Below, piece by piece: positions 20,273-30,868 of a stretch of DNA of 45,415 nt. Within the stretch, counting starts at the first letter, position 1; every line of letters begins with the position of its first letter. The translations under genes and the position numbers were made by a program. The notes under the pieces were generated by a model, which was not told the origin of the DNA, made no database searches, and saw only the letters and a list, made by a program, of their open reading frames with translations. Origin of the DNA: Acidobacteriota bacterium (GTDB taxonomy: Bacteria; Acidobacteriota; Vicinamibacteria; Vicinamibacterales; JAHECP01); contig JAHECP010000032.1 of the NCBI GenBank assembly GCA_024641665.1, positions 1-45,415 on the forward strand. The letters are read 5' to 3'.

Positions 20273-22641
20273 TGTGGGGTGCCCCACTTCCAGTTCCGGA
20301 TCTCCGGCATGTCTTCGCCGTGTGTGTCGATGTATTGCTTGTGCTCGATCAGCTTGTCTCTGAGCTGCTGCTTCAGGTAGACGCCCTTGTCGCCGGTCTG
20401 CGGCAGACGGTCGATGGTGTCCATCACGAGGTGGAAGCGGTCCAGGTCGTTCAGCACCGTCATGTCGAAGGGCGTGGTGATGGTGCCCTCTTCCTTGTAA
20501 CCGCGGACGTGGATGTTGTCGTGGTTGGTGCGGCGGTAGGTCAGCCGGTGGATCAACCACGGGTAGGCATGGAAGGCGAAGATGACCGGCTTGTCTTTGG
20601 TGAAGAGCTCGTCGAACTCCGTGTCGCTCAACCCGTGCGGATGCTCGGTCTGGGGCTGCAGCTTCATGAGGTCGACGACGTTGACCACCCGGATGCGCAG
20701 GTCGGGCAGATGCTCGCGCATGATGGAGACGGCGGCGAGCGTCTCCAGCGTGGGCACGTCGCCGCAGCAGGCCATGACCACGTCGGGCGCCACGCCCTGG
20801 TCGTTGCTGGCCCACTGCCAGATGCCGATGCCCTCGGTGCAGTGCTTGACGGCCGCGTCCATCGTCAGCCACTGCGGCGCCGGGTGCTTGCCCGCGATCA
20901 CGACGTTGACGTAGTGCCGGCTGCGCAGGCAGTGATCCATCACCGACAGCAGGCAGTTGGCATCCGGCGGAAAGTACACCCGCACGACCCCGGCCTTCTT
21001 GTTCATGACGACGTCGATGAACCCGGGATCCTGATGGGTGAAGCCGTTGTGATCCTGGCGCCAGACGTGCGAGGCCAGCAGGTAGTTCAGCGAGCCGATC
21101 TTCCGCCGCCACGGTAGGTGCGAGGTGACCTCCAGCCACTTGGCGTGCTGGTTGAACATCGAATCGATGATGTGGATGAACGCCTCGTAACAGTTGAAGA
21201 GTCCATGTCGCCCGGTGAGCAGATAGCCCTCGAGCCAGCCCTCGCACTGGTGCTCGCTGAGCATCGAGTCCAGCACGCGTCCGTTGGGCGCGAGAAACTC
21301 GTCATTGGCAAGGGTCGCGGCGTCCCATTGACGGTTGGTCGCTTCAAAGAGGGCTTCCAGGCCGTTGGAGAGCGTCTCGTCGGGGCCGAACACCCGGAAA
21401 TTCCGCTGCTCGCCGTTCAGCTTCGCCACATCGCGCAGGACACGGCCCAGCACGTGCGTGTCCCCGATGCCGCGCGCGCCCGGCTCGGGCACGTCCTCCG
21501 CGTAGTCGCGAAAATCAGGCATCCGCAGGTCGCGGAGCAGCATGCCGCCGTTGGCGTGGGGATTCGCGCCCATCCGCCGGTCGCCCTTGGGCGCCAGCTC
21601 GGCCAGTTCCTGGTTCAGGCGGCCCTGCTCATCGAAGAGTTCCTCGGGCCGGTAGCTCCTCAGCCAGTCCTCCAACAGCTTGAGGTGTTCGGGATGAGTG
21701 GCCGGGTCGGAGAGTGGAACCTGATGCGCCCGGAACGTGCCTTCAATCTGCCGGCCATCGACCACCTTCGGCCCTGTCCAGCCCTTGGGTGAATTGAGGA
21801 CGATCATCGGCCAGCGCGGACGCGTGAGGTTGCCGTTGACGCGGGCGTTCCGCTGGATTGTCTTGATCTGCTCCACCGCGATGTCGAGCGTCGCAGCCAT
21901 GGCCTCATGCATCAGCTCGGGCTCGTGACCCTCGACGAAGTACGGCGTCCACCCGTAGCCACGGAGCAACTGCTCCAATTCCTCATGCTCGATGCGGGCG
22001 AGGACGGTCGGGTTGGAAATCTTGTAGCCGTTGAGGTGCAGGATGGGCAGCACCGCGCCGTCGGTGGCCGGATTGAGAAACTTGTTGGAATGCCACGCCG
22101 TGGCCAGCGGTCCGGTTTCCGCCTCGCCGTCGCCGACGACGCAGGCGACGACGAGATCGGGATTGTCGAACACCGCCCCGAACGAATGACTGAGCGAGTA
22201 GCCCAGCTCGCCGCCCTCGTGGATCGAGCCCGGGCACTCCGGCGATGCGTGGCTGGGAATGCCTCCGGGAAACGAAAACTGGAGAAAGAGCTTCCGCAGG
22301 CCGGCCTCATCCTGGCTGATGTTGGGATAGATCTCGCTGTAGGTGCCCTCGAGGTACGTGTTGCCCACGACGGCCGGGCCGCCGTGCCCGGGGCCGGAGA
22401 CGTAAATCATGTCGAGGTCGTATTTCTTGATGACCCGGTTCAAATGCACGTAAATGAAGTTCTGCCCTGGGGTCGTGCCCCAGTGGCCCAGCAGCATGTG
22501 CTTCACATCCGTGAGCGCCAGCGGCCGCTTGAGCAGCGGATTGTCGTAGAGATAGATCTGGCCGACCGACAGATAGTTGGCGGCGCGCCAGTAGGCGTCC
22601 ATCTTGCGGAGCAGGTCCGGGGTGAGCGTGTTGGGTTCCAT
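20269..22641 (-). CDS. xfp: Xylulose-5-P/fructose-6-P phosphoketolase
   Basis: 790 residues, the normal length. A thiamine-diphosphate enzyme that splits Xu5P or F6P to acetyl phosphate plus GAP or E4P. Family landmarks: [42 protein letters not shown], the thiamine-diphosphate motif [18 protein letters not shown], and [12 protein letters not shown] in the pyrimidine domain. It starts 29 nt after glgP ends and overlaps the ATPase gene by 4 nt. Together with phosphorylase and mutase it gives a route from glycogen to acetyl phosphate that bypasses lower glycolysis. Confidence 0.96.
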   Translation of the reverse strand: MEPNTLTPDLLRKMDAYWRAANYLSVGQIYLYDNPLLKRPLALTDVKHMLLGHWGTTPGQNFIYVHLNRVIKKYDLDMIYVSGPGHGGPAVVGNTYLEGTYSEIYPNISQDEAGLRKLFLQFSFPGGIPSHASPECPGSIHEGGELGYSLSHSFGAVFDNPDLVVACVVGDGEAETGPLATAWHSNKFLNPATDGAVLPILHLNGYKISNPTVLARIEHEELEQLLRGYGWTPYFVEGHEPELMHEAMAATLDIAVEQIKTIQRNARVNGNLTRPRWPMIVLNSPKGWTGPKVVDGRQIEGTFRAHQVPLSDPATHPEHLKLLEDWLRSYRPEELFDEQGRLNQELAELAPKGDRRMGANPHANGGMLLRDLRMPDFRDYAEDVPEPGARGIGDTHVLGRVLRDVAKLNGEQRNFRVFGPDETLSNGLEALFEATNRQWDAATLANDEFLAPNGRVLDSMLSEHQCEGWLEGYLLTGRHGLFNCYEAFIHIIDSMFNQHAKWLEVTSHLPWRRKIGSLNYLLASHVWRQDHNGFTHQDPGFIDVVMNKKAGVVRVYFPPDANCLLSVMDHCLRSRHYVNVVIAGKHPAPQWLTMDAAVKHCTEGIGIWQWASNDQGVAPDVVMACCGDVPTLETLAAVSIMREHLPDLRIRVVNVVDLMKLQPQTEHPHGLSDTEFDELFTKDKPVIFAFHAYPWLIHRLTYRRTNHDNIHVRGYKEEGTITTPFDMTVLNDLDRFHLVMDTIDRLPQTGDKGVYLKQQLRDKLIEHKQYIDTHGEDMPEIRNWKWGTPQ

Positions 22642-22670
22642 GGTTCATGTTTCCTGATGTGCGCCGAGGC

Positions 22671-25217
22671 TCAGCGCTGCCACAGGATTCGTGCGTCTTC
22701 CAGTGGGATCGCCACGCCCTCGCAGTGCGGGATCACTCGCGCCGTGTAGTCCGCCGGCGGCCGGGCCGCGGACACCGCCGCGCTGTACAGGTGACCGCCC
22801 GACGTGCCGGCCAGCTGCCGAACGTGCGTCATCTCCTGCCGAACGGGAGCGCCGCCCTGGACGCCGTCGGCGTACAGCTCTACCCGCACCGCCTTGGGGT
22901 CGAGGTCATGGAGATAGACCTGAACCTCGAAGACGTGCTGCTCGCCACGAGTCTCGACCTTCACGTCGCCGAAATGCAGCGTGGCCCATGTCTGCTCCAG
23001 CCTGTGCCGCCAATCGACCACGTGCCTGCCGAGCGCGCCTTTGTCGGCGGCACGCAACTGGTAGGCGGCCGCAGCCGGGAGGTAGTGCTGCTCGGCGTAC
23101 TCGCGCACCGCACGGTCGGCGGAAAAGCGTGGCGTCAACCGCGCCATGCTCTCCCGCATCCGCGCCAGCCAGGCCGTGGGAATGCCCTGTTCGTCACGGG
23201 CATAGAACTCAGGGATCACCTCCCGCTCGAGCCGCTCGTAGAGCGTCACGGCTTCGGCCGCGTCCCAGACCGGATCATCGCCATGCTCCTGACCATCCCC
23301 CAACGCCCATCCCACCTCAGGGGTGTACGCCTCAGCCCACCAGCCGTCCAGTTCCGACAGATTGAGGCCGCCATTGACGAGCACCTTCATGCCGCTGGTT
23401 CCACACGCCTCCCACGGCCGCCGGGGCGTGTTGATCCAGACATCGACCCCCTGCACCAGGTACTCGCTCAGGAGCATGTTGTAGTCACCGAGGAAGATCA
23501 CATGCGCGCGGGCCTCGGGTCGTCGGATGAAACGGATCCACTCCTGAATCAGGGCCTGCCCCGCGCCGTCCGCCGGATGGGCCTTGCCAGCAAGGATGAG
23601 CTGCACCGGGCGCTGCGGATTGGTCAGCAGACGAAGCAGTCGCTCCGGGTCGTGCAGCAGCAGGTTCGGCCGTTTGTAGCTGGCGAATCGACGCGCAAAG
23701 CCCAAGGTCAGCGCGTTGGGATCGAAGACATGTTTCGCCCCCTCAACCGCCTCTGGCGACGCGCCGGAGGCGACCAGTTGCCTGGACAACCGTTCGCGGG
23801 CGTATTCAACAAGAGACTTGCTGGCGGCGATGCGAAAGTGCCAAAGGCGGGCGTCGGAGACGCGGTGAATGTCCTGCTCCAGGGTTTCCGTCGTCCCCAG
23901 CCAGCGGTCCTTGCCGCACGTCTTCGTCCACAGATCATCGGCCGCGGCCGAGTCCCAGGTCGGCATGTGGACGCCGTTGGTCACATGTCCGACGGGCACT
24001 TCGCCCGCTGGCCAGTGCGGAAAGAGCGGCTCAAAGAGGTGCCGGCTCACCTGCCCATGCAAGCGACTGACGCCATTCACCGCCCCGCTGCCCCGGATTG
24101 CCAGATAGGCCATGTTGAAACTCTCCGACGAGTCGTTCGGATTCTGGCGGCCCAAGGCCAGCAAATCGTGGAGTGTGATGCCGAGCTTCTGCTCGGCATA
24201 ACCACCGAGGTATTGTTCGATGAGGGCCGGACCGAAGCGGTCAAAGCCGGCGGCCACTGCCGTGTGGGTGGTGAACAGGTTGCCCGCCCGGGTAACGGCC
24301 AGGGCCACGTCAAACGGCCGGCCTGTTTCCTCCATGAAATTCCGGGCGCGTTCCAACACCGCGAAGGCCGCATGGCCTTCGTTGAGGTGACAGACTTCCG
24401 GCTGGAGGCCGAGCGCGCGGAGTAACCGCCACCCGCCGAGCCCGAGCACCAGCTCCTGTTTCAGCCGCAACTCCGGCCCGCCGCCATAGAGCTCGCTGGT
24501 AATCCCTCGATGAGCGGGGAAGTTCGCCGCGTCATTGCTGTCCAGCAGATAGAGCTTCACTCGGCCGACCTGGACTTGCCAGGCGCGCAGCCAGACCGAG
24601 TACCCGGGCAAGGCGATCTCCAGCCGCAACCACTCGCCGTTTGCCTGGCGCAACGGCGTGATCGGCAGCTGTCCGGGGTCGTTATACGGAAAGAGGGCCT
24701 GTTGCGCGCCGTCCTTGTCGATCACCTGGCGAAAATAGCCCTGCTGGTACAACAGCCCCACGGCGACGACCGGCACACCCAGATCGCTGGCGGCCTTGAG
24801 CTGATCGCCGGCCACATTGCCCAGTCCTCCCGAGTAGATCGGGAGGGCTTCGCTCAACATGAACTCCATGCTGAAATAGGCCGCACAGGTGAGGGGCGCC
24901 TCGGGATAATGTCGCTGAAACCACGCGGGCGCCTTCTGTGACTGCTTCTTGGACTGCACAAGGGCATCTATCTTCTTGCGGAAGACCGGATCGGCCAGCA
25001 GGTCCTGGATCTTCTCCCGGGAGACCGTCTGCAGGACATCACACGGGTGATGTGTCAGATCCCACAGGACCGGATCCAGATGCCGCCACACCTCGTCGGC
25101 GGCATGGTTCCACGTCCAGCGCATATCCAGGGCCAGCTCCGCCAGGGAATCGAACCCCTCGACCTTCGTTGGTAGAATGCTGTATATTGGGTGTGTAGCA
25201 CGCTTGTGCTTGCTCAT
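22671..25217 (-). CDS. glgP: Alpha-glucan (glycogen) phosphorylase, short type
   Basis: 848 residues. It releases glucose-1-phosphate from alpha-1,4-glucan. The N-terminus ([20 protein letters not shown]) is the DUF3417 region of the short bacterial type, followed by [29 protein letters not shown] and the pyridoxal-phosphate lysine in EACGTSGMK (the usual EASGTSGMK has Ser at the third place). ATG 25217 follows GGGGAAG by 6-7 nt and overlaps the pgm stop as ATGA; an in-frame GTG at 25244 is less likely. It supplies the substrate for the gene product before it in the operon. Confidence 0.95.
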   Translation of the reverse strand: MSKHKRATHPIYSILPTKVEGFDSLAELALDMRWTWNHAADEVWRHLDPVLWDLTHHPCDVLQTVSREKIQDLLADPVFRKKIDALVQSKKQSQKAPAWFQRHYPEAPLTCAAYFSMEFMLSEALPIYSGGLGNVAGDQLKAASDLGVPVVAVGLLYQQGYFRQVIDKDGAQQALFPYNDPGQLPITPLRQANGEWLRLEIALPGYSVWLRAWQVQVGRVKLYLLDSNDAANFPAHRGITSELYGGGPELRLKQELVLGLGGWRLLRALGLQPEVCHLNEGHAAFAVLERARNFMEETGRPFDVALAVTRAGNLFTTHTAVAAGFDRFGPALIEQYLGGYAEQKLGITLHDLLALGRQNPNDSSESFNMAYLAIRGSGAVNGVSRLHGQVSRHLFEPLFPHWPAGEVPVGHVTNGVHMPTWDSAAADDLWTKTCGKDRWLGTTETLEQDIHRVSDARLWHFRIAASKSLVEYARERLSRQLVASGASPEAVEGAKHVFDPNALTLGFARRFASYKRPNLLLHDPERLLRLLTNPQRPVQLILAGKAHPADGAGQALIQEWIRFIRRPEARAHVIFLGDYNMLLSEYLVQGVDVWINTPRRPWEACGTSGMKVLVNGGLNLSELDGWWAEAYTPEVGWALGDGQEHGDDPVWDAAEAVTLYERLEREVIPEFYARDEQGIPTAWLARMRESMARLTPRFSADRAVREYAEQHYLPAAAAYQLRAADKGALGRHVVDWRHRLEQTWATLHFGDVKVETRGEQHVFEVQVYLHDLDPKAVRVELYADGVQGGAPVRQEMTHVRQLAGTSGGHLYSAAVSAARPPADYTARVIPHCEGVAIPLEDARILWQR

Positions 25218-26908
25218 ACTGTCTTCCCCAAGTCCGTTTTGCACGAAGGCCCTGACCGCTGTGGCGCCGCAGCCAAAGCGTCATTGACGATGGTCTGCGC
25301 TTCTTCCAGGATGCGGCGCAGATGATCCGCTCCCCGGAAGCTCTCTGCGTAGATCTTGTAGATGTTCTCCGTCCCCGACGGACGCGCCGCGAACCATCCG
25401 TGCTCCGCCACCACCTTCACCCCACCGAGGGGCGCGCCGTCGCCGGGCGCGGCGGTGAGGATGGTCTGGATCCGTTCGCCAGCAAGGTCACTGGTCTGGA
25501 TGTGCTGGGGCGAGAGCGCCTCCAGCAGCGCCTTCTGTTCCGGCGCGGCGGGTGCCTCCACGCGGTCGTAGGCCGGCTCGCCGAACTCGCGTGTCAGGTC
25601 GCCGTAGATCTCGCCGGGATCGCGGCCCATGCGCGCGGTGATCTCGGCCGCGAGCAAGGCGGCGATGATGCCGTCCTTGTCCGTCGTCCAGACGCGGCCG
25701 TTCAGACGCACGAACGACGCGCCCGCGCTCTCTTCGCCGCCGAAGCCCAGTGAGCCGTCGAGCAGGCCGTCCACGAACCACTTGAAGCCGACCGGCACCT
25801 CGTAGAGCCTCCGGCCGAGCTTCGCGGTGACGCGATCGATCATCTGGCTGCTCACCACCGTCTTGCCCACCGCCGCGTCCGGGCGCCACGCCGGTCGATG
25901 CTGGAAGAGATAGAAGATGGCCACCGACAGATAGTGATTCGGCGGCAGCAACCCCGCGCTGCCCGTGACGATACCATGCCGGTCGTGGTCGGTGTCGCAG
26001 GCGAAGGCGATCGCGAAACGGTCCTTCAGACCGATCAACCGCTGCATCGCATAGGGCGAGGAGGGGTCCATGCGAATCTGGCCGTCCCAGTCGACCGTCA
26101 TGAACCGGAAGGTCGGGTCGACGGCCGGATTGACGACGGTGAGGTTCAGCCCGTAGCGGTCGGCGATCGGCCCCCAGTAGTGGACGCCCGCGCCCCCGAG
26201 CGGATCGACGCCCAGGGCGATCCCGGCGCCACGGATGGCGTCCATGTCGATCACGTTGACGAGATCGCTCGTGTAGGCCGTGACGTAGTCGTGCCGGTGG
26301 GTCGTGGAGGCGCGCAGGGCTCTCTCGTACGGGATCCGGTTCACACCGCGCAGGCCGGCCTCGAGCAGCTCGTTCGCTTTCGCTTCAATCCACCGGGTGA
26401 CGGCGGGCTCGGCCGGGCCCCCGTGCGGAGGGTTGTACTTGAAGCCGCCGTCGTGGGGCGGATTGTGGGAGGGGGTGATCACGACGCCGTCCGCGAGTCC
26501 GGCCGTCCGCCCGCGGTTGAAGGTGAGAATCGCGTGAGACACGGCCGGCGTCGGGGTGTACTCCTCCGGGTCCGCCAGCATGAGCGGGACCCCGTTTGCC
26601 GCCATCACCTCGATCGCGCTCGCGCGGGCGGGGACGGACAGGGCGTGCGTGTCCATGCCGAGGAACAGCGGACCATCGATCCGGTGTTGCGCGCGGTAGA
26701 GGCAGATCGCCTGGGCGATGGCAAGGATGTGCTCCTCGTTGAACGCCTTGTCCAGGGCCGAGCCACGATGCCCGGACGTACCGAAGGCGACGCGCTGCTC
26801 AGGCACCGAGGGGTCTGGCCTCTCGGTGTAATAGGCCGTGACGAGTGCGGGCACGTTCACCAGCATCGCCGGGGCCGCCGGCTTTCCTGCCACGGGACTC
26901 ACGGTCAT
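25214..26908 (-). CDS. pgm: Phosphoglucomutase (glucose-1-P/glucose-6-P)
   Basis: 564 residues. Signature elements are [19 protein letters not shown], the active-site serine in [20 protein letters not shown], a metal loop ([10 protein letters not shown]) and the sugar-specificity loop [10 protein letters not shown]. It converts glucose-1-phosphate from the phosphorylase to glucose-6-phosphate. ATG 26908 is preceded by GAGGGAGAG. It is the first gene of a six-gene leftward operon and lies about 30 nt after the start predicted from the Crp-type promoter at 26944-26987. Confidence 0.95.
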   Translation of the reverse strand: MTVSPVAGKPAAPAMLVNVPALVTAYYTERPDPSVPEQRVAFGTSGHRGSALDKAFNEEHILAIAQAICLYRAQHRIDGPLFLGMDTHALSVPARASAIEVMAANGVPLMLADPEEYTPTPAVSHAILTFNRGRTAGLADGVVITPSHNPPHDGGFKYNPPHGGPAEPAVTRWIEAKANELLEAGLRGVNRIPYERALRASTTHRHDYVTAYTSDLVNVIDMDAIRGAGIALGVDPLGGAGVHYWGPIADRYGLNLTVVNPAVDPTFRFMTVDWDGQIRMDPSSPYAMQRLIGLKDRFAIAFACDTDHDRHGIVTGSAGLLPPNHYLSVAIFYLFQHRPAWRPDAAVGKTVVSSQMIDRVTAKLGRRLYEVPVGFKWFVDGLLDGSLGFGGEESAGASFVRLNGRVWTTDKDGIIAALLAAEITARMGRDPGEIYGDLTREFGEPAYDRVEAPAAPEQKALLEALSPQHIQTSDLAGERIQTILTAAPGDGAPLGGVKVVAEHGWFAARPSGTENIYKIYAESFRGADHLRRILEEAQTIVNDALAAAPQRSGPSCKTDLGKTV

Positions 26909-26943
26909 GGGCTCTCCCTCGGATTCCGCAGGGATGTCTTCAC

Positions 26944-26987
26944 ATCATCGCCATCGAGGGCGACGCGGATCTGTTCACATTTGAACA
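26944..26987 (-). promoter_or_regulatory. Crp-type operator and promoter of the pgm-tal operon
   Basis: TGTTCACATTTGAACA (26972-26987). Read leftward, a -10-like GATGAT (26944-26949) begins 22 nt beyond, giving a predicted start near 26937. This spacing matches the other sites. The -10 is only 4/6, which fits an activated promoter. Confidence 0.62.
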
Positions 26988-27048
26988 CCTGGCAGGACGG
27001 CGCAGACGCATCCAGCGTCTGCGGCGGAGCGCCTCGCGGCGCAGGCCC

Positions 27049-27092
27049 TGTTCTGAAGTGGACAGACGTGCCCTCGCGCCCTCGTCTAGCAT
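27049..27092 (+). promoter_or_regulatory. Crp-type operator and promoter of the radical-SAM gene
   Basis: TGTTCTGAAGTGGACA (27049-27064) carries one mismatch in each arm. The -10 TAGCAT (27087-27092) begins 22 nt after it. CAGACG follows the palindrome exactly as at 10507, 29432 and 32828. The predicted leader is about 112 nt. Confidence 0.55.
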
Positions 27093-27121
27093 GGTGCACA
27101 GTCAGAAGCGGGAGGGTCTGC

Positions 27122-27247
27122 ATGCACGCCGGCATCGCGGTTCTTCGGCTTCCACTCGCCGAAGAGGAAGGCGCTGGTCAGAGGATACGTCGCGATTCGG
27201 GAGGTGGCGCATGCCCAGTCCGTACCGTCGCCTCGTCGTCATTCTGA
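27122..27247 (+). CDS. Possible leader peptide overlapping the radical-SAM start
   Basis: ATG after GGGAGGG (5-nt spacing) opens a 41-residue frame (MHAGIAVLRLPLAEEEG...) that ends 37 nt inside the radical-SAM gene in another frame. The good ribosome-binding site is the only real support; sequence composition is not decisive. Confidence 0.22.
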   Translation: MHAGIAVLRLPLAEEEGAGQRIRRDSGGGACPVRTVASSSF

Positions 27248-29412
27248 TTCGGACCTCCAAGTACGACGACGACGGGTACGTCGTGCGCCACTGGCGGGGC
27301 ACCCTCCCCAGCAATACTCTGAGCTGTCTGAACAGCCTGACCGAGGACGTCGTCCGCTCGGGCGAGCTCGGCCCGATTGAGGTCCGCGTCGAGGTGATCG
27401 ACGAGATCGTCTCACGGGTCGACCCGCCGGCGCTCGGCCGGCGATACCGGCGGGACGGCACGAAGGTGGTCGTTGGACTCGTTGGTGTACAGACCAACCA
27501 GTTCCCGCGCGCACAGGATCTCGCCCGTCAATTCAAGAGCCAGGGCTTCGACGTCATCATCGGAGGCTTTCACGTGAGCGGCGCGATGGCCATGTCGTCC
27601 ACCACGCCGCCCGAGTGCCAGGAGATGCTCGACGGGGGGGTCACCCTGGTGCTGGGAGAAGTCGAAGGCCGGTGGGGTGCCCTTCTTCGGGACGCGCTGG
27701 CGGACCGGCTCCAGCGACTCTACAACTACCTTCCGACACCGCCCGATCTCACCGACATGCCGCTGCCGCGGGCGTCGGGCCGCACGCAGAGGCGGTTCGT
27801 CCTGACGCACAGCGGAACCATCGATGCCGGCCGGGGCTGCCCGTTCGCCTGCTCGTTCTGCACGATCATCAACGTCCAGGGGCGGAAGATGCGCTCGCGC
27901 AGGGCAACGGGCATCCTCGATCAAGTCCGCGCGAACTACCGGCTGAAGGGTCGAAGCGGCGTAAGTCACTACTTCTTCACCGACGACAACTTCGCGCGCA
28001 ATCCGCAGTGGGAGGCCATCTTCGACGGGCTGATCCGCCTGCGCGAGCAGGAAGGCATCCATGTCGATTTCATGATGCAGGTGGACGTGCAGGCCCCGAA
28101 GGTCCAGGGGTTCGTCGACAAAGCGGCGCGCGCCGGATGCGTGCAGGTGTTCATCGGGATGGAGTCGGTCCGCGACGACAACCTGCAGGCCGGTGGCAAG
28201 CCCCAGAACAAGGCCGCCGACTACCGCGACATGATCGCGCGCTGGCACGAAGTCGGCGTCGTCTGTCACGTGGGCTACATCATCGGGTTCCCCTGCGACA
28301 CGTACGCGCGCGTGATGGAGGACGTGCGCACGCTCCGCGAGACGCTGCACGTCGATCAGGCGTCGTTCTTCATGCTGGCGCCGATCCCCGGGTCGCGCGA
28401 CCACCAGACCGCCGCGCGCGCGGGGGTGGCCCTGGACCCCGACTACAACAACTACGACTCCTTTCACGCCACGGCGCCCCACCCGCGCATGAGCAAGCAG
28501 GAATGGGAGCGCGCGTTTCGCGACGCGTGGGTCGAGTTCTACTCGTTCGAGCACATGCGCCGATCGCTGCTCACGCAGAACCCGCACACCTATTGGGCGG
28601 TGCTCAAGAACCTCATCTGGTACCGGGCGGGCATGATCGAGGGGGCGCACCCCATGATCACCGGGTTCTTCCGCCTCAAGGACCGGACGTCGCGGCGCCC
28701 CGGCTTCCCGATCGAGCGCCGGTGGCCGTTCGCCAGACGCCGCGCCCGCGAGATGGCTCACCTGGTGCGCGAGTACCTGAAGCTGTGCCTGGAAATGCGG
28801 GAACTGTGGCTGCTCACGCGCATCCGCCGCGACGACTACTGGTTCCTCGGGGATCTGCGCGGCGTGGGCCCGCGGTCGGTGCAGGCGGCGAAGCTGACGT
28901 GGGGTCGCGTGCACGCCGCCGTGGCCCTCCGGCTCACCTCGATGCAGGAACGCCTGGGCGTCGGAGCGGGCATGCTCAGCGCGACGATGGCCGAGCGGCT
29001 CGACGCCATGCGCGACGTGCTGGGGAACCGGGCGGCGGTCCTGGCCGGAGCGACAGGCGAGCGTCCCGATCCCGCCGCCCCCCAGAGAGACGCGTCGATG
29101 GGCAGCGCCGGCACGGGCCCGGTCGACGAGGCGCGCCTCGCGCAAGCCGCGCTGGCCGATCTTCGACTTCCCGAGTTGCCGGCGTCGCTTCCACCCTCAT
29201 CGTTCAGGAGCCGGGTGACGCGCCTGAACCCGCTCTCGCTGGATCGGCTCGAGTACGACCCCGCGCTGGCCGCGTACTGGCGGCGAACCCGCCGCGCGAT
29301 CGGCCGACTCGAGCTCTGGCGCCTGAACCCGGTGGCGCTGGCGTGGAATCTGGCCCGTGGCACCCGGCAGGCCCTGGGGTTCTTCGTCGCGATGCACGGG
29401 GAGCGGTACTGA
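27211..29412 (+). CDS. Large radical-SAM protein with B12-binding-like N-terminus
   Basis: 733 residues. The N-terminal 180 residues include VVVGLVGVQTNQFPRAQDLA and FDVIIGGFHVSGAMAM, a Rossmann-type cobalamin-binding layout, though no DxHxxG is seen. Next comes a radical-SAM core with cluster motif CPFACSFC (residues about 211-218), preceded by DAGRG. After the core is a long helical, Arg-rich tail (about 430-733) with no family I recognise. ATG 27211 follows GGGAGGTGG. The substrate is unknown; homologues of this layout include lipid and methyl-transfer enzymes of several kinds. It has its own Crp-type promoter, divergent from the pgm operon. Confidence 0.85.
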   Translation: MPSPYRRLVVILIRTSKYDDDGYVVRHWRGTLPSNTLSCLNSLTEDVVRSGELGPIEVRVEVIDEIVSRVDPPALGRRYRRDGTKVVVGLVGVQTNQFPRAQDLARQFKSQGFDVIIGGFHVSGAMAMSSTTPPECQEMLDGGVTLVLGEVEGRWGALLRDALADRLQRLYNYLPTPPDLTDMPLPRASGRTQRRFVLTHSGTIDAGRGCPFACSFCTIINVQGRKMRSRRATGILDQVRANYRLKGRSGVSHYFFTDDNFARNPQWEAIFDGLIRLREQEGIHVDFMMQVDVQAPKVQGFVDKAARAGCVQVFIGMESVRDDNLQAGGKPQNKAADYRDMIARWHEVGVVCHVGYIIGFPCDTYARVMEDVRTLRETLHVDQASFFMLAPIPGSRDHQTAARAGVALDPDYNNYDSFHATAPHPRMSKQEWERAFRDAWVEFYSFEHMRRSLLTQNPHTYWAVLKNLIWYRAGMIEGAHPMITGFFRLKDRTSRRPGFPIERRWPFARRRAREMAHLVREYLKLCLEMRELWLLTRIRRDDYWFLGDLRGVGPRSVQAAKLTWGRVHAAVALRLTSMQERLGVGAGMLSATMAERLDAMRDVLGNRAAVLAGATGERPDPAAPQRDASMGSAGTGPVDEARLAQAALADLRLPELPASLPPSSFRSRVTRLNPLSLDRLEYDPALAAYWRRTRRAIGRLELWRLNPVALAWNLARGTRQALGFFVAMHGERY

Positions 29413-29431
29413 AAGACGGTGCGTCAACGCG

Positions 29432-29474
29432 TGTTCCCAATTGAACAGACGCCCGTCGCCGGTTCCCGTACGCT
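29432..29474 (+). promoter_or_regulatory. Crp-type operator and promoter before the 29535 gene and crp2
   Basis: TGTTCCCAATTGAACA (29432-29447), followed by GACGCCCGTC as at 10523. TACGCT (29469-29474) begins 21 nt later, with a predicted start near 29481. Since only 68 nt separate the small gene and crp2, this site may also autoregulate crp2. Confidence 0.62.
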
Positions 29475-29534
29475 TGGAGCCCTGAAAACGACACCGAGAC
29501 AAGGGGCCGTGCCGACATCAAGGAAAGAAACCCG

Positions 29535-29969
29535 ATGAGGACCAAGCCCGTCCTTGGAGCGTTGGCGGCGCTGCTCACCGTGCTTCTTGGTGGGTGGCTC
29601 TGGGGCACCCGTGGAGACCCGGGCCTCGATCGGGCGCTCCGGACGTCCGAGCTGCAAGATGCTCTGCGCGAGGCACAGATCTCTCTGCTCGGCGCTCGTG
29701 TCGATCTGTATGAAGGCAACTTCCCCTCCGCGAGTCGACGGCTCGAGGACGCGCGGCGCCTGCTGCGCCAGGCCGAAGAGCGAGGCAAGCGCCTCGGCTG
29801 GCGGGACGAGGTGAAGCGACTCGATCTCGCCCGCTTCGAAGCGGACATCGACGAGGCAAAGCGGCTGCTGGGCCAGCTCGATCAGGGAGCCAACGACCGG
29901 GCGCCCCGGAGGCAGGACATCCTCGAAACTGTACCGGGGTGGCGTTCGAGCCGGTTCGTGCCTCCCTAG
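29535..29969 (+). CDS. Small membrane-anchored coiled-coil protein
   Basis: 144 residues, family not recognised. An N-terminal hydrophobic helix (PVLGALAALLTVLLGGWLWG) acts as a signal anchor. Then comes a charged, heptad-like helical region (about 35-115; LREAQISLLGARVDLYEGNF and RLEDARRLLRQAEERGKRLG). The layout resembles small helical envelope proteins with TPR-like pairs. ATG follows AAGGAAAG. It is probably the first gene of a unit with crp2. Confidence 0.6.
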   Translation: MRTKPVLGALAALLTVLLGGWLWGTRGDPGLDRALRTSELQDALREAQISLLGARVDLYEGNFPSASRRLEDARRLLRQAEERGKRLGWRDEVKRLDLARFEADIDEAKRLLGQLDQGANDRAPRRQDILETVPGWRSSRFVPP

Positions 29970-30037
29970 CCACAATCCCTGCTAAGATTCAGGTTACAGG
30001 AGGACGGCTGTCGGCGCACGTGCCGGCCCAGGGCCCT

Positions 30038-30787
30038 ATGGCAACACGGAAGAAGCGCGGCGCCAGCGAAACATCAGCCAACGGCGCATCCCATGCGGTC
30101 GCCGTGCCAGGCGTCACGAAAGCGGCTGCGTCCAAGAAGCCGCCCGCGTTCGATGCCCAGGCGTTTCTCGATTCGGCCGGCGTGGCGAGAAGGATCCTGA
30201 GGTTTCGACGGGCAGAGGCCGTCTACACCCAAGGCGACCCCGCCAGGCATGTCTTCTACATTCAGGACGGCGGCGTGCAGCTGTCGGTGATCTCCAAAGC
30301 GGGGAAACAAGCCGTCGTGGCCATCCTCGGACCAGGGGAGTTCTTTGGCGAACGGGCCCTGGCAGGTCATTCCGTCCGCATAGGGACCGCGACCGCGCTG
30401 ACCCCCACCACGGCACTCGCCATCGACAAGGACGAGATGGTCCGGGTGCTCCACGCGGAACACGACCTCTCGGACATCTTCATCTCGCACGTGCTCGCCC
30501 GGAACATCCGAATCGAAGAAGACCTGATCGATCAGCTCTTCAACTCGAGCGAGAAGCGGCTGGCCCGCACGTTGCTGCTGCTGGCCCGATACGGGCGCCA
30601 AGGCGAGCAACCCCAGCCGCATCAGGCGCTGCCCAGGATCTCCCAGGACACGCTCGCGGAGATGATTGGCACCACGCGGTCGCGGGTCAACTTCTTCATG
30701 AACAAGTTCAGAAAGCTCGGCTTCATCGAGTACAACGGCGAGCTTCGCGTCAACAACTCCCTCCTCACAGTCGTCCTGCACGACTGA
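30038..30787 (+). CDS. Crp/Fnr-family transcriptional regulator (paralogue 2)
   Basis: 249 residues, closely similar to the product at 221-874 along the whole length: FDAQAFLDSAGVARRILRF, LGPGEFFGERALAG, EEDLIDQLFNSSEKRLARTL, and the recognition helix GTTRSRVNFFMNKF, which is identical in both. It has an extra basic, Ala-rich N-terminal tail of about 35 residues. There is no cysteine at all, so neither iron-sulfur nor thiol sensing is possible. The first base-compatible start with paralogue support is ATG 30038; an AGGAGG at about 29999 is too far away and may serve an earlier GTG at 30020. Identical recognition helices imply the two share operators; the sensor halves differ, so they may answer to different signals. 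Confidence 0.9.
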   Translation: MATRKKRGASETSANGASHAVAVPGVTKAAASKKPPAFDAQAFLDSAGVARRILRFRRAEAVYTQGDPARHVFYIQDGGVQLSVISKAGKQAVVAILGPGEFFGERALAGHSVRIGTATALTPTTALAIDKDEMVRVLHAEHDLSDIFISHVLARNIRIEEDLIDQLFNSSEKRLARTLLLLARYGRQGEQPQPHQALPRISQDTLAEMIGTTRSRVNFFMNKFRKLGFIEYNGELRVNNSLLTVVLHD

Positions 30788-30814
30788 CGTCCGCTCTGCC
30801 GCCGCCGGGCCGGC

Positions 30815-30858
30815 TGTTCAATTTTGAACATCTGACGCCTCGTGCCATTAGGTATATT
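30815..30858 (+). promoter_or_regulatory. Crp-type operator and promoter of speD-exosortase
   Basis: TGTTCAATTTTGAACA (30815-30830) has perfect 6-bp arms. TATATT (30853-30858) begins 22 nt later. The predicted start (about 30865) is only 4 nt before the speD ATG, so the message would be nearly leaderless. Confidence 0.7.
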
Positions 30859-30868
30859 TCCCCGCGGA

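Noticed and set aside
25898-27247. 449-codon plus-strand frame across pgm
   Set aside because: Antisense shadow of pgm; only its last 41 codons, with a good ribosome-binding site, were kept as a weak leader-peptide candidate.
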